Source of the DNA: Pelistega ratti
GTDB lineage: Bacteria; Pseudomonadota; Gammaproteobacteria; Burkholderiales; Burkholderiaceae_B
Length of the DNA: 64,000 bases
Assembly (NCBI RefSeq): GCF_009833965.1
Contig: NZ_CP047165.1
Location: forward strand, 868,001 to 932,000
Reading direction: 5' to 3'
Shown here: in pieces, positions 8,192 to 17,904 of the stretch
Layout: the number at the start of each line of letters is the position of its first letter
Numbering within the stretch: the stretch's first letter is position 1
Translations under genes and position numbers: made by a program
The notes under the pieces: model-generated
What the model was told of the DNA's origin: nothing
Seen by the model: only the letters and a program-made list of their open reading frames with translations
Database searches by the model: none

Positions 8192-9106
8192 ATGTCAGCA
8201 GTATCTCCCCTATTAAGCGTTCATTTACGTTTACTTGGTATGGCTATATTGTGGGGAGCATCTTGGCCCTGGGGAAGAATACTGGCACAAACGATTCCAC
8301 CTATTACCGCTTCCACCCTACGATTTTTAATTGCCAGTGGTGCGCTTATCATATGGCTATATCATCATGATCATTTTAAAGCGGCTCGCTCTCTCACTAA
8401 AAAACAATGGATAGGGCTTTTAGCGACAGGGGTAATAGGCGTTTTTGCTTACGCTATTTGTTTTCTATCTTCATTGCAATACTTACCCTCTGGTAAGGCC
8501 TCTGCTGCTATTGCTTTAAATCCTGCTTTTACCCTAATACTTGCCGCCTTATTTCTCAAAGAAAAACTAAACAAAATAATTATTCTAGGTATTATTCTCG
8601 CTATTTTTGGGGCTTTATATGCACTTTCACAAGGACACCCAATACGGTTTCTCTCTGGCAATCTACATACAGGAGAATATCTTTTATTAACAGCAGTTAT
8701 TTGCTGGGTAGCTTATACCTTATTAGGACGTATTGTATTAAAAGGGATTGACTCACTCACTGCTACTACCATAAGTAGTATTTTTGGGACTATTTTGCTA
8801 TTAATAACTAGTATTACTGTTGAAGGTCAGTCAGCATGGGAAAGCTTTTTACAAGCACCATCACAGAGTTATATCGCACTGATTTGTCTTGCTTTAGGTT
8901 CTACTACACTAGCATACGCTTGGTACTTCAATGGTATTAAAGCACTAGGAGCAGGTAATGCAGCTGCTTATACCTCTCTTGTACCTGTTTTTGGTATTCT
9001 GATTTCTGCGGTATGGTTAGGTGAACCCCTACACTTATCTCTACTTATTGGTGCACCACTAGCTATTTTTGGAATGTTACTGATGAATATTGGTCAGCGA
9101 CAATAA
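8192..9106 (+). CDS. EamA/DMT family transporter
   Basis: 304 residues with about ten predicted membrane segments in two tandem EamA repeats (residues ~12-145 and ~155-300). Motifs typical of the drug/metabolite transporter family are present: 'AILWGASWPWGRIL' in helix 1, and 'ALNPAFTLILAALFLKEKL' and 'SLVPVFGILISAVWLGEPL' ending helices 4 and 9 of each repeat. Members export amino acids or metabolites; the substrate here is unknown. The gene faces tilS, and their 3' ends overlap by about 44 bases. Confidence 0.9.
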   Translation: MSAVSPLLSVHLRLLGMAILWGASWPWGRILAQTIPPITASTLRFLIASGALIIWLYHHDHFKAARSLTKKQWIGLLATGVIGVFAYAICFLSSLQYLPSGKASAAIALNPAFTLILAALFLKEKLNKIIILGIILAIFGALYALSQGHPIRFLSGNLHTGEYLLLTAVICWVAYTLLGRIVLKGIDSLTATTISSIFGTILLLITSITVEGQSAWESFLQAPSQSYIALICLALGSTTLAYAWYFNGIKALGAGNAAAYTSLVPVFGILISAVWLGEPLHLSLLIGAPLAIFGMLLMNIGQRQ

Positions 9107-10109
9107 TGACTCGCCCTTTTTTAATCAAAATAACCCATCCCTCATGCGGTAGTTTAACTTCTCGATCAAAGCCCAGTTGATGTACTTCTCTTAACTGTTT
9201 AAGCCATTCTTTAAGCCGATTTTCACTTGGCATTGCTAATTGGAAGAGACTTAACCAATAACGTAATACATTACTTTGACGATAAGGGGGAAGCATTCTC
9301 CATGCTTTAAGACAAAAGCTATGCTGATTATCTTTTATATCTAAACCATCAAAGTCTATTTTTGCCATATCATCAGCTAATTGTTGCATTTCCTGCATTA
9401 ATCTTGCATGACGAGAAAGGTTTTGCTTCCAACTTGGCCAAAATTGGTTCAAATAAGGACTAAGATACTGACGGATAGCACCTCGTTTATAGCGACTATC
9501 CATATTACTACTATCCTGCACAGGTTTCCACTGGTATTGCTGTGTAAATCCCTCAGCTACCTTTAAAATAACAGCACGATCTACCCCTAACCAAGGTCGA
9601 TAAAAAGAAATTTCTTTTTTCTGGATATGACTCAACATACCTCGCATACCCAAAACACCACTCCCCCTTAGCAAACGAAGTAAGACAGTCTCTGCTTGAT
9701 CATTTAAATGATGTGCTAATAAAAAATGAGAAACTTGTTGTTCCTTAGCAAAATGATAATAAGCCTGATAACGTGCTTCTCTAGCAGCCCCCTCTATACC
9801 AAGCCCACTTGATGTATCTACCTTTACTCGCTCGATAAAGCAAGGCACATCAAGCAATTTTGCTAATGTAAGACACTCTTCTACCCATTCATCTGCTTCT
9901 GGCATTAAACCATGATGCACATGGATAAAAGAAAGCGTAATCTTATATTGAGATGCAAGTTCAGTCGCACATACAGCTAACATAGCAGAATCAACCCCAC
10001 CACTTAAACCAATAGCAACACGTTTTCCTTGTAGTGTCGCAAATAAATCAGTGAGTGGCAATAATAAACGACTAGCCTCTTTTGTCAATAGATACGGTTT
10101 ATTATTCAA
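9063..10109 (-). CDS. tilS: tRNA(Ile)-lysidine synthase
   Basis: 348 residues. TilS attaches lysine to C34 of tRNA-Ile(CAU), changing both codon reading and charging; it acts in the cytosol and is essential. The N-type PP-loop ATPase motif GLSGGVDSAM is at about residue 35, followed by the family's HHLNDQAETVLLRLLRGSG motif near residue 130 and the C-terminal tRNA-binding part. Length is near the betaproteobacterial norm. It lies downstream of accA on the same strand, as I recall for Bordetella-type genomes. Its last codons overlap the convergent transporter gene. Confidence 0.95.
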   Translation of the reverse strand: MNNKPYLLTKEASRLLLPLTDLFATLQGKRVAIGLSGGVDSAMLAVCATELASQYKITLSFIHVHHGLMPEADEWVEECLTLAKLLDVPCFIERVKVDTSSGLGIEGAAREARYQAYYHFAKEQQVSHFLLAHHLNDQAETVLLRLLRGSGVLGMRGMLSHIQKKEISFYRPWLGVDRAVILKVAEGFTQQYQWKPVQDSSNMDSRYKRGAIRQYLSPYLNQFWPSWKQNLSRHARLMQEMQQLADDMAKIDFDGLDIKDNQHSFCLKAWRMLPPYRQSNVLRYWLSLFQLAMPSENRLKEWLKQLREVHQLGFDREVKLPHEGWVILIKKGRVIIVADQYSSVTFQK

Positions 10110-10390
10110 GATGACGACCCTATATCACAAGCCATAGATTCGCTTTAACTTAAAGAATAGTTGATAGTAATCATTAATATATCAATAAGATCTAACATCC
10201 TATTCATATTAATTTAAGTTAAAAATAACGATAGTAAGCTATTCAAATACTTATTTGATCGAAAGACCTACTTGCTTATCTACCTTCTCCGCTACCTTTA
10301 ATCAGTATGGATATACCAGGCAAATAAGCATTATAGTAAAGTCCATCTAGGTTTAATTACCTTTCTTAAAGATTTTTAACCTAAATAGAT

Positions 10391-11350
10391 TTATTTTTCT
10401 AGTACCCGACCGTAAGACATTAATCGCTCTAGACGGCGATCAATAAGTTCTTGCGTTGATAACCCTTTTACTTGTCGTATCGCTTCAGCTAAGGCAAGTT
10501 TTAAGGCCTTACTCATAGCAATATGATTACGGTGAGCCCCCCCTACAGGTTCAGCTACCACTTTATCAATTAACCCAAACTCTAATAAACGTGGAGCAGT
10601 AATCGCTAAGGCTTCTGCCGCTAAAGAGGCTTTTTCTGCACTACGCCATAAAATAGAAGCACATCCTTCTGGAGAAATAACAGCATAAGTCGAGTATTGC
10701 AACATTTGTACAACATCACCAACAGCAATCGCCAAAGCACCGCCTGACCCACCTTCACCAATAATTGTTGCAATAATAGGCACTTTTAACTCAGCCATTG
10801 CATATAAATTATGCCCAATCGCCTCTGACTGCCCTCGCTCTTCTGCCCCAATCCCAGGATAAGCCCCCGGTGTATCCACAAAGGTAAAAATAGGAAGATT
10901 AAATTTCTCTGCTAATCGCATCAAACGTAATGCCTTACGATATCCCTCTGGTCGTGGCATACCAAAATTACGTTTGGCACGCTCTTTTGTATCACGTCCT
11001 TTTTGATGACCTATCACCATACACGCTTCACCATTAAAACGTGCTAATCCACCTACAATCGAAAGATCATCCGCATACATACGATCACCATGTAATTCAT
11101 GAAAATCCGTAAAAATAGCATTCACATAATCCATCGTGTAAGGACGTTGAGGGTGACGAGCCACCAAAGCGGTTTGCCAAGGTGTCAACTTCTCGTAGAT
11201 TGACTTGGTTAATGACTCACTTTTTTGTTGAAGACGAGCCACCTCTTCTGAAATATCCACTGCTGAATCCGAAGAAACATTACGTAGTTGCTCTATTTTT
11301 TGTTCTAATTCTTCAATGGGTTTTTCAAATTCCAAAAACGTATTTTTCAT
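10391..11350 (-). CDS. accA: Acetyl-CoA carboxylase carboxyltransferase subunit alpha
   Basis: 319 residues. AccA with AccD transfers the carboxyl group from biotin carrier protein to acetyl-CoA, making malonyl-CoA for fatty acid synthesis. Start chosen at ATG 11350 because AGG lies seven bases upstream; the GTG three codons earlier overlaps that ribosome site. Visible family features are the N-terminal coiled segment, '[19 protein letters not shown]', '[20 protein letters not shown]' and the glycine-rich '[15 protein letters not shown]' oxyanion-hole region. It sits 281 bases before tilS on the same strand. Confidence 0.97.
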   Translation of the reverse strand: MKNTFLEFEKPIEELEQKIEQLRNVSSDSAVDISEEVARLQQKSESLTKSIYEKLTPWQTALVARHPQRPYTMDYVNAIFTDFHELHGDRMYADDLSIVGGLARFNGEACMVIGHQKGRDTKERAKRNFGMPRPEGYRKALRLMRLAEKFNLPIFTFVDTPGAYPGIGAEERGQSEAIGHNLYAMAELKVPIIATIIGEGGSGGALAIAVGDVVQMLQYSTYAVISPEGCASILWRSAEKASLAAEALAITAPRLLEFGLIDKVVAEPVGGAHRNHIAMSKALKLALAEAIRQVKGLSTQELIDRRLERLMSYGRVLEK

Positions 11351-11547
11351 AAGTTGCACCTAATATATTTTTAACTGTTTTGCATTATATCTTACTAGTT
11401 TCATAACTATACCATAAATACCAACGTATCACGGTAATGCTATATTCTCCCAGCCTTGTAATGCATTATTAATGACTGTCTCCATACTAAATCCTTAATC
11501 ACCCTCTCAGGATTATAGTTATAGAAAACAATATTGACTTAAACTCA

Positions 11548-12990
11548 CTATATACGACGCCACTGGGTGACACCACCAGGCTTATCTTCTAGTTCAATAC
11601 CGGCTTCTTTTAAAAGTTGACGAATTTCATCGGCACGCGTAAAGTTTTTATCCTTTTTCGCTTGTGTACGTTCTTGTACTAAGACATCAATCTGGTTTTC
11701 ATCTAAAGTATCTTGCTGTGCGGTGGCATGACGTGTATAACGTGTAGCTGTACGTAAATACTGCTCTGGCTCTTGTTGCAATAAACCTAAAATACCGCCC
11801 AATGCTCTTAACTGACCTGCTAATACTTTTGATTTTTCACGATTAACGGCTGTATTTAGTTCAAATAAAACCGATACCGCAAGAGAAGAATTAAAATCAT
11901 CATCCATTGCCTCTGAAAATTCAGCTGCATAGCAATTTGACCAATCTACTTCAGCCTCCTCAAAGCCTATATTATGTAATGTTTGATATAGCCTATCCAA
12001 AGCTGCTTGCGCATCAAATAAATTATCAGGCGTAAAATTCTGTGTACTACGGTAATGATTCCGTACAATAAAAAAGCGTAGCATCTCTGCTTCTCGAGGA
12101 TTAAAGGCATAGGTAGCCGTATCACTCGGTATATCTTTAGCAATTGTTTCTCGAATTGTTTTAAAATTCCCCAATGATTTAGACATTTTGTCATTATCCA
12201 CCATCAAAGGACCACAGTGCATCCATACATTCGCTAAAGCACCACCATAAGCGCCCTCTGTTTGTGCAATTTCATTTTCATGATGGGGAAATTTTAAATC
12301 GGGCCCTCCACCATGGATATCCAAAGGTAATCCTAATAATGCCTTACTCATTGCTGAACATTCAATATGCCAACCTGGACGCCCCCAACCATAGGGAGAT
12401 GCCCATTTAGAATCCTCAGGCTCTTCTACTTTGGCTGATTTCCATAAAACAAAATCCAAAGGATCACGTTTACTATCTGAAACGGCAATCCGTTCACCTG
12501 CACGCAAATCATCTAAAGAGCGACCAGACAACTTACCATAGCCAGCAAATTGACGTACCGCATAATTCACATCACCATCATCGCCTTGATAAGCTAAGCC
12601 CTTTTGTTCTAAGTCATGGATAATTTGCAGCATACCAGGAATATGATTCGTTGCCCTCGGCTCATAAGTAGGCGATTGTACGCCTAATGCTTTTTCATCA
12701 GCGTGCATAGCCTCTGTATAGAACTGCGTTACTTCTTTCAATGCTTTTTGCGTAGTCACTGCTTTTTTAATAATCTTATCATCAATATCTGTCACATTAC
12801 GCACATAAGTGACTTCATAACCCTTTAAACGTAACCAACGTTGTACCACATCAAAACTAACCAACATTCGAGCATGCCCAAGATGGCAAAAATCATATAC
12901 CGTCATTCCACAGACATACATACGCACTTTTTTATCTTCAACCGTTTTAAATGGTTCTTTTTGACGTGATAAAGAGTTATAAATCAACAT
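11548..12990 (-). CDS. cysS: Cysteinyl-tRNA synthetase
   Basis: 480 residues, class I synthetase that charges tRNA-Cys. '[17 protein letters not shown]' near the N-terminus carries the HxGH-type signature and the first zinc-binding cysteine; '[15 protein letters not shown]' and '[12 protein letters not shown]' hold the remaining zinc ligands; KMSKSLGNF is the KMSKS loop at about residue 270. Length fits the family (~461-485). Within the cysS-accA-tilS block. A restriction-modification pair begins 358 bases upstream in the opposite direction. Confidence 0.98.
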   Translation of the reverse strand: MLIYNSLSRQKEPFKTVEDKKVRMYVCGMTVYDFCHLGHARMLVSFDVVQRWLRLKGYEVTYVRNVTDIDDKIIKKAVTTQKALKEVTQFYTEAMHADEKALGVQSPTYEPRATNHIPGMLQIIHDLEQKGLAYQGDDGDVNYAVRQFAGYGKLSGRSLDDLRAGERIAVSDSKRDPLDFVLWKSAKVEEPEDSKWASPYGWGRPGWHIECSAMSKALLGLPLDIHGGGPDLKFPHHENEIAQTEGAYGGALANVWMHCGPLMVDNDKMSKSLGNFKTIRETIAKDIPSDTATYAFNPREAEMLRFFIVRNHYRSTQNFTPDNLFDAQAALDRLYQTLHNIGFEEAEVDWSNCYAAEFSEAMDDDFNSSLAVSVLFELNTAVNREKSKVLAGQLRALGGILGLLQQEPEQYLRTATRYTRHATAQQDTLDENQIDVLVQERTQAKKDKNFTRADEIRQLLKEAGIELEDKPGGVTQWRRI

Positions 12991-13348
12991 AATGGTTTTC
13001 TCAATGAATAAAACTTCTAAATAATAATCTATTTTACTGTTTGCAATATTATTTTAGAGTATCTTATAAATAACAATAAAACGTTAAGTATAACAATCCC
13101 AGTGCAATTCGTGCGAAAGATAGATATTACACTTAAAAATCAGCATGGAGTATTTTGTCTATATCTGTTTACTACCATTGTTTATTTAAGATAGAATACA
13201 AACTTGAAGAGTTTTTCTCATGATAGATATATTAGCCTCTCTATAATGAATTACTTTAAAGATTAATTTAATTCTGTATGGAAGAGTAAAGAAGAATTGA
13301 CTTAAATTTAAGATTTTATAAAGTTATTAATATAATGACTAATTAGTA
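12991..13348. other. Divergent intergenic region between cysS and the methyltransferase
   Basis: 358 AT-rich bases that must hold promoters for cysS and for the restriction-modification pair. No C-protein box, terminator or clear hexamer pair could be placed. Confidence 0.35.
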
Positions 13349-14305
13349 ATGAAAAAACAATTTACTTTTATTGATTTATTTGCTGGTATTGGTGGATTTC
13401 ATTTTGCCCTAAAAGAATTGGGAGGTAAGTGTGTTTTTGCAAGTGAGTGGGATATAAATGCTCAAAAAACTTACGAAGCAAATCATGGAATTAAACCATT
13501 TGGCGATATAACAAAATCAGAAATTAAAGCTAAAATACCATTAGACTTTGATATATTATGTGCTGGTTTCCCATGTCAAGCGTTCTCTATTGCTGGTTAT
13601 CAAAAAGGATTTTCAGATAGTAGAGGAACATTATTTTTTGATATTGAACAAATTATACAAGCACATAGACCCAAAATAGTTTTTTTAGAAAATGTAAAAA
13701 ACCTTATTTCTCACGATAAAGGAAATACATTTAGGATTATTCTTGATATTTTAGAAAACAAATTAAATTATACCGTACACTTTAAAGTACTCAATACTGC
13801 CGAGTATGCAAATATTCCCCAAAATAGAGAACGTATTTTTATTGTTGCTTTTAATAATGACTCTAACCTAAATACTGCACAATTTTATTTTCCTGAAAAA
13901 ATAAAATTAACCAAAACAATACATGATATCCTAGAAACAGAGAAACAAGATGATTTTTTTTATTACGAGAAGTCCAAATATATTACACAATTAAGAGAGA
14001 ATATAAAATCTCAAGATACTATTTATCAATGGCGTAGAGTTTATGTCCGTGAAAATAAAAATGGACTCTGCCCTACGTTAACAGCCAATATGGGGACTGG
14101 CGGACATAATGTACCTTTATTACTTGATAACTTTGGAATTCGGAAACTAACCCCAAAGGAATGCTTTGCATTTCAGGGATACAACATGGATAAATTTAAA
14201 ATTCCAGAAATTGCTAAAAGTAAATTGTATATGCAAGCAGGTAATAGTGTAACAATGCCCCTAGTAAAACGTATAGCTGAAAACTTTTTAAAGGTTTTAA
14301 AATGA
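13349..14305 (+). CDS. DNA (cytosine-5)-methyltransferase, type II
   Basis: 318 residues. All main C5-methyltransferase motifs are in order: I FIDLFAGIGGF (residue ~7), IV 'CAGFPCQAFSIAG' with the catalytic Cys (~75), VI ENVKNL (~112), VIII 'QNRERIFIVAF', a target recognition region (~residues 180-260, containing 'PTLTANMGTGGHN') and X QAGNSVTMP near the end. It methylates a cytosine to protect against the partner endonuclease, whose gene overlaps its stop by four bases (ATGA). Target sequence cannot be stated. AT-richer than its neighbours and placed between conserved genes, which suggests transfer. Confidence 0.95.
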   Translation: MKKQFTFIDLFAGIGGFHFALKELGGKCVFASEWDINAQKTYEANHGIKPFGDITKSEIKAKIPLDFDILCAGFPCQAFSIAGYQKGFSDSRGTLFFDIEQIIQAHRPKIVFLENVKNLISHDKGNTFRIILDILENKLNYTVHFKVLNTAEYANIPQNRERIFIVAFNNDSNLNTAQFYFPEKIKLTKTIHDILETEKQDDFFYYEKSKYITQLRENIKSQDTIYQWRRVYVRENKNGLCPTLTANMGTGGHNVPLLLDNFGIRKLTPKECFAFQGYNMDKFKIPEIAKSKLYMQAGNSVTMPLVKRIAENFLKVLK

Positions 14306-15417
14306 ACAATTTGCATATAAACAATGAATACCTTGAATTACTTAAAATAATGTCATCTCTATCAGGATTATTTTCAGATAGCAATGTCCCCTACTTATAT
14401 TACCGAAACGCTGAAAATCTATTTTGTCATGCATTAAAAGCTAAAAATTTAAGTCGTGATGATACAGCTTTTGATGCCCTATTATCGGTTGAAAATCAAA
14501 ATATTGGTATAGGTTTAAAAACGTTCATTTGTTCTCGACAAGCAAGTATTGAGAAAGTAGCTGAATTTAATCAATTATCTAAAACATTTCAATCTAATAA
14601 TTCTAAAGAATTAGCAAAAATGATCGCTGATGCTAGAAATCAACGAATATTATTTGCAAAAAGAATGTATGGGATTGAAAAGGCTATATATCACTTAGTC
14701 ACACGCCGTGATGAAGAGCTTCGTATTTTTGAGGAAAACTATGATTTAATTAATATCAATCAAATTACTGTAACTAGGAAAACAGAAAGTAGCTTATCAT
14801 TTTCAGATAATTTAAACGATTATACATATAATTTTTCTAAAAGTACTTTATTCAAAAAATTTATTATTCCTCAACAATATCACTCTATTCCAGTTAAAAT
14901 TATCTCAGAACCATATGAATTACTACTAAACTTAAAAAATACCTTAGAAAATAAAAATAATATACAGCAAAATCAGAAACCACAAGTGGTATTACCGCTA
15001 TACTCAACTAGAAGAAATAATGTTGAAAAACATAGTGGTTTAAATCAATGGAATGCTAATGGTCGTAAACGTAGTCTTGATGAAGTATATATTCCTATTC
15101 CTAAATTTATTCACAATAATTATAGTAATTTTTTCCCACCTAGAGATCAACCATTTAGTTTAATCACTCCAGATAATCAAGTATTAAGTGCTAAAGTATG
15201 TCAAGAAAATAGCAAAGCTCTCATGAGCAATCCAAACTCTGCTTTAGCAAATTGGTTATTACGTCAATTACTTAATCTAAATGAAGGAGAACTAGCAACA
15301 ATGGAAAGATTAGAGCTTATGGATTGTGATAGTGTAATAATTACAAAACTTAATAATAATGAATATAAAATAGACAAAGCTAAATTTGGTGCATATAGAG
15401 AATTTTCAAATACATAA
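14302..15417 (+). CDS. Type II restriction endonuclease, partner of the C5 methyltransferase
   Basis: 371 residues, translationally coupled to the methyltransferase gene. The N-terminal ~200 residues contain 'DALLSVENQNIGIGLKTF', where Asp...(x)xLK may be a PD-(D/E)xK-type active site (inference). The C-terminal ~140 residues, from 'LPLYSTRRNNVEKHSGLNQW' through 'EVYIPIPKFIH', 'FFPPRDQPFSL' and 'VCQENSKALMSNPNSALANW', match the B3-like DNA-recognition domain that I recall from NgoFVII/BfiI-type restriction enzymes. No phospholipase D HxK motif is visible, so the nuclease half is not of the BfiI type. The assignment rests on this domain and on gene position. Confidence 0.8.
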   Translation: MNNLHINNEYLELLKIMSSLSGLFSDSNVPYLYYRNAENLFCHALKAKNLSRDDTAFDALLSVENQNIGIGLKTFICSRQASIEKVAEFNQLSKTFQSNNSKELAKMIADARNQRILFAKRMYGIEKAIYHLVTRRDEELRIFEENYDLININQITVTRKTESSLSFSDNLNDYTYNFSKSTLFKKFIIPQQYHSIPVKIISEPYELLLNLKNTLENKNNIQQNQKPQVVLPLYSTRRNNVEKHSGLNQWNANGRKRSLDEVYIPIPKFIHNNYSNFFPPRDQPFSLITPDNQVLSAKVCQENSKALMSNPNSALANWLLRQLLNLNEGELATMERLELMDCDSVIITKLNNNEYKIDKAKFGAYREFSNT

Positions 15418-15558
15418 GGATATTTATAGTTTGAAGTTTAAAATCTAGGTTTTTTAATTTAGTATTTATAAAAATCAATTACTCTCTTTCATAAAGACTT
15501 GATTACACCCCTAAACAAATGTAAACTCTCTATTCAAACAGTGATTATCGGAGTTATT

Positions 15559-16242
15559 GTGAATAAATTAACCTTGTTATTAGGTACTGGCTTGTTGTTA
15601 AGCCACTCAATTGCTACCGCCCAATTTGTGCCGCCTTCCACACCTCTTTCAGAAAATGCCACTATTTTTGATACAGAAGATACATCGGTAACAGGTATCA
15701 CTACTACAAGTGCTGAAGGGGGGTCAGAAACCGTTGCAAATATCCTCAAGCATCTAGAACCCAGTATTGATACCAGTATCCCTGAAACCCATTCTCAAGC
15801 GGCAGAACGTATCAAACAATTGATTCATGCTGGGAAATACGATATTGCCTTACGAGAAATTGACAAGTTTACTATCAATCACCAATACACAGATGGGACA
15901 GATGTACAATTACTCTTTCTCAAAGCACGTGCCTATGCAGCCAAAGGGGATATTAATAAAGCTATCACTATCTATAATGAGATGACCTTTAATTACCCAG
16001 AATTGGCTGAACCATGGAATAATAAAGCAGCCCTTCAAATGAAATTAGGTTCTTTTGATGAAGCACTAGAATCCCTAAAGATGGCACTGGCTATTCGTCC
16101 TAATTACACTATTGCAAATCAGAATATTGGCCTTATTTATACAGCTCTCGCTAAACGATCATTTAATCAAGCCGCTCATAATGGCTCAAAAAGTGCTCAG
16201 CAAAAAGCAGAGAAACTTCAACAATTTTTAGATGGAAAATAA
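15559..16242 (+). CDS. Secreted/periplasmic TPR protein
   Basis: 227 residues from the GTG at 15559, chosen because CGGAG lies five bases upstream and the product then begins with a clean signal peptide (MNKLTLLLGTGLLLSHSIATA, cleavage before QF). An in-frame codon at 15499 would add 20 residues before the signal and is unlikely. After a Thr/Glu-rich linker, three tetratricopeptide repeats follow (about residues 85-205; e.g. 'AEPWNNKAALQMKLGSFDEA', 'IANQNIGLIYTALAKRSFNQ'). TPR proteins are scaffolds; no partner is known here. It is three bases from the cyclophilin gene and forms the TPR-cyclophilin-lpxH set seen after cysS in Bordetella-type genomes. Confidence 0.85.
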   Translation: MNKLTLLLGTGLLLSHSIATAQFVPPSTPLSENATIFDTEDTSVTGITTTSAEGGSETVANILKHLEPSIDTSIPETHSQAAERIKQLIHAGKYDIALREIDKFTINHQYTDGTDVQLLFLKARAYAAKGDINKAITIYNEMTFNYPELAEPWNNKAALQMKLGSFDEALESLKMALAIRPNYTIANQNIGLIYTALAKRSFNQAAHNGSKSAQQKAEKLQQFLDGK

Positions 16243-16245
16243 TCC

Positions 16246-16860
16246 ATGCGTTTATTTAACTCTTATGTAAGTAGTCTTGTTATAGCAGGTATGTTGATAA
16301 TGCCAATTAGTCAAGCTACTTACGCTCAACCTTCAAAGGAAACAAATACTATGTCAGCGCATCCTCGTGTTAAATTAAGTACCAATAAAGGTGACATTCT
16401 TCTTGAACTTAACCCAGAAAAAGCACCTATCACTACAGAAAATTTTTTATCCTATGTAAAAGACGGTTTTTATGATGGTGTTGTTTTTCACCGTGTTATC
16501 AAACGCTTTATGATTCAAGGCGGTGGCTTCCTACCGGGACTAAAAGAAAAAGATACTAAAGCTCCTATTGAAAATGAAGCAAAAAATGGTTTACGTAATG
16601 ATAAATATACCATTGCTATGGCACGTACTTCTGCTCCTCACTCAGCGAGTGCACAATTCTTTATCAATACAAATGACAATGATTTCCTTAACCACACTAG
16701 CCCTACACCACAAGGTTGGGGTTATGCTGTTTTTGGTAAAGTCGTAGAGGGAACAGATGTGGTTGATGCCATTGAGGGAGTCCGTACAGGTAATAAAGGT
16801 TTCCATCAAGACGTACCTGTTGAAGACGTTATTATTGAAAAAGCGACTATTGTTGAATAA
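16246..16860 (+). CDS. Periplasmic cyclophilin-type peptidyl-prolyl isomerase
   Basis: 204 residues. An N-terminal signal peptide (to about residue 27, ..SQATYA|QPS) is followed by a single cyclophilin domain. Core active-site motifs '[15 protein letters not shown]' (FHR), 'SASAQFFIN' and '[18 protein letters not shown]' are all present. It speeds cis-trans isomerisation of proline bonds in exported proteins. The domain is of the PpiA/PpiB short bacterial type. It lies three bases after the TPR gene and three before lpxH, so the three are co-transcribed. Confidence 0.93.
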   Translation: MRLFNSYVSSLVIAGMLIMPISQATYAQPSKETNTMSAHPRVKLSTNKGDILLELNPEKAPITTENFLSYVKDGFYDGVVFHRVIKRFMIQGGGFLPGLKEKDTKAPIENEAKNGLRNDKYTIAMARTSAPHSASAQFFINTNDNDFLNHTSPTPQGWGYAVFGKVVEGTDVVDAIEGVRTGNKGFHQDVPVEDVIIEKATIVE

Positions 16861-16862
16861 TA

Positions 16863-17672
16863 GTGAATAAGTTGCCTACACTTACCCTGTCAGGTACACT
16901 TTATGTGGCCTCGGATATTCATCTGGGGCCTTCTATCCCTCTTACCAATCAACTCTTCTATCAATTTCTACAAAAAGCATCGAATGAAGCAGATGCTCTC
17001 TTACTTCCCGGAGACATTTTTAATGTTTGGTTTGGTGATGATTTTGCTCTCACTAGCCAAGAACCTTGGTTACAAGAGACTTTAGTCACATTAAAAAAAT
17101 GTGCACAAAAAATTCCTGTCTATTTTATCCATGGCAATCGTGATTTCTTAATCGGAAAAACATTTTGTCAGCAGGTTGGTATGCATCTATTACCCGAACA
17201 GTGCTTACTAAAAACAGAGGCAGGGACTATTTTTATCAGCCATGGCGATGAACTCTGCACACAAGATAAATCATATATGCGATTAAGATGTATCCTACGT
17301 TGCTCTTTGGTTCAGCATCTATTTTTACACTTACCACTTTCATGGCGCAGTGCTATCGCTCAATTTCTTCGTCATCGCAGCCATTCTATACAGCAACAAC
17401 AAGATAAAGCCTACCATCAACACTATGATATTGCTCTAGAAGCCCTAGAGACTATTTTACAGCAGTATCCTGATATTCAATATATTATCCACGGACATAC
17501 CCATCAAGAAGCCATACACACTATTCCCAATCACCCTAACAAAAAACGTTTTGTACTCAGTGACTGGGATATAGACCATGCACAGCGACAAGGTTATCTC
17601 TGTATAAAAAAAGAGGGATTAGCCTTTCATAAAATGCCAATCCCTTCTTCTATTGATACATTAACACCATAG
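16863..17672 (+). CDS. lpxH: UDP-2,3-diacylglucosamine diphosphatase
   Basis: 269 residues starting at GTG 16863. LpxH hydrolyses UDP-2,3-diacylglucosamine to lipid X at the inner membrane face in lipid A synthesis. Calcineurin-like metallophosphatase motifs: 'VASDIHLG' (DxH), 'LLPGDIFNVWFGDD' (GD), 'FIHGNRDFLIG' (GNRD), 'ISHGDELC' and 'IIHGHTHQEA' (GHTH). The insertion lid region (~130-190) is basic and hydrophobic, as in the family. Last gene of its operon. Confidence 0.95.
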   Translation: MNKLPTLTLSGTLYVASDIHLGPSIPLTNQLFYQFLQKASNEADALLLPGDIFNVWFGDDFALTSQEPWLQETLVTLKKCAQKIPVYFIHGNRDFLIGKTFCQQVGMHLLPEQCLLKTEAGTIFISHGDELCTQDKSYMRLRCILRCSLVQHLFLHLPLSWRSAIAQFLRHRSHSIQQQQDKAYHQHYDIALEALETILQQYPDIQYIIHGHTHQEAIHTIPNHPNKKRFVLSDWDIDHAQRQGYLCIKKEGLAFHKMPIPSSIDTLTP

Positions 17673-17904
17673 GTTCAACACTATTTACAGTGGTTTCCCT
17701 CAAATGCCCTTATTTTTCTTTAAATTTAAATCATTTTAAAAATTATCTTTAACTTATCAAAACTATTTTGATAAGAAGGAAAATACTACAAATAGCGATT
17801 GATAAAGCGAGTTTTCTGGAGTAAAGCGGAAGAACTGCTTGAGCGACTCAACACTATTTGTAATGGTTTCCTTCTCTCACCTATAATTTTAAATACAACC
17901 TAAT
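17673..17904. repeat. Intergenic region with a repeated motif and terminal inverted repeats
   Basis: Between convergent lpxH and uppP. A 10-bp perfect hairpin (17753-17762 / 17766-17775) sits in the middle without a T tract. A ~21-base sequence at 17775-17795 is an imperfect inverted copy of 17854-17874 (about 17 of 21 matching), enclosing ~100 bp. A third, directly oriented partial copy (CAACACTATTTACAGTGGTTTCC) lies at 17675-17697, matching 17849-17871. It may be a small MITE-like or REP-like element; no coding content. Confidence 0.45.
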
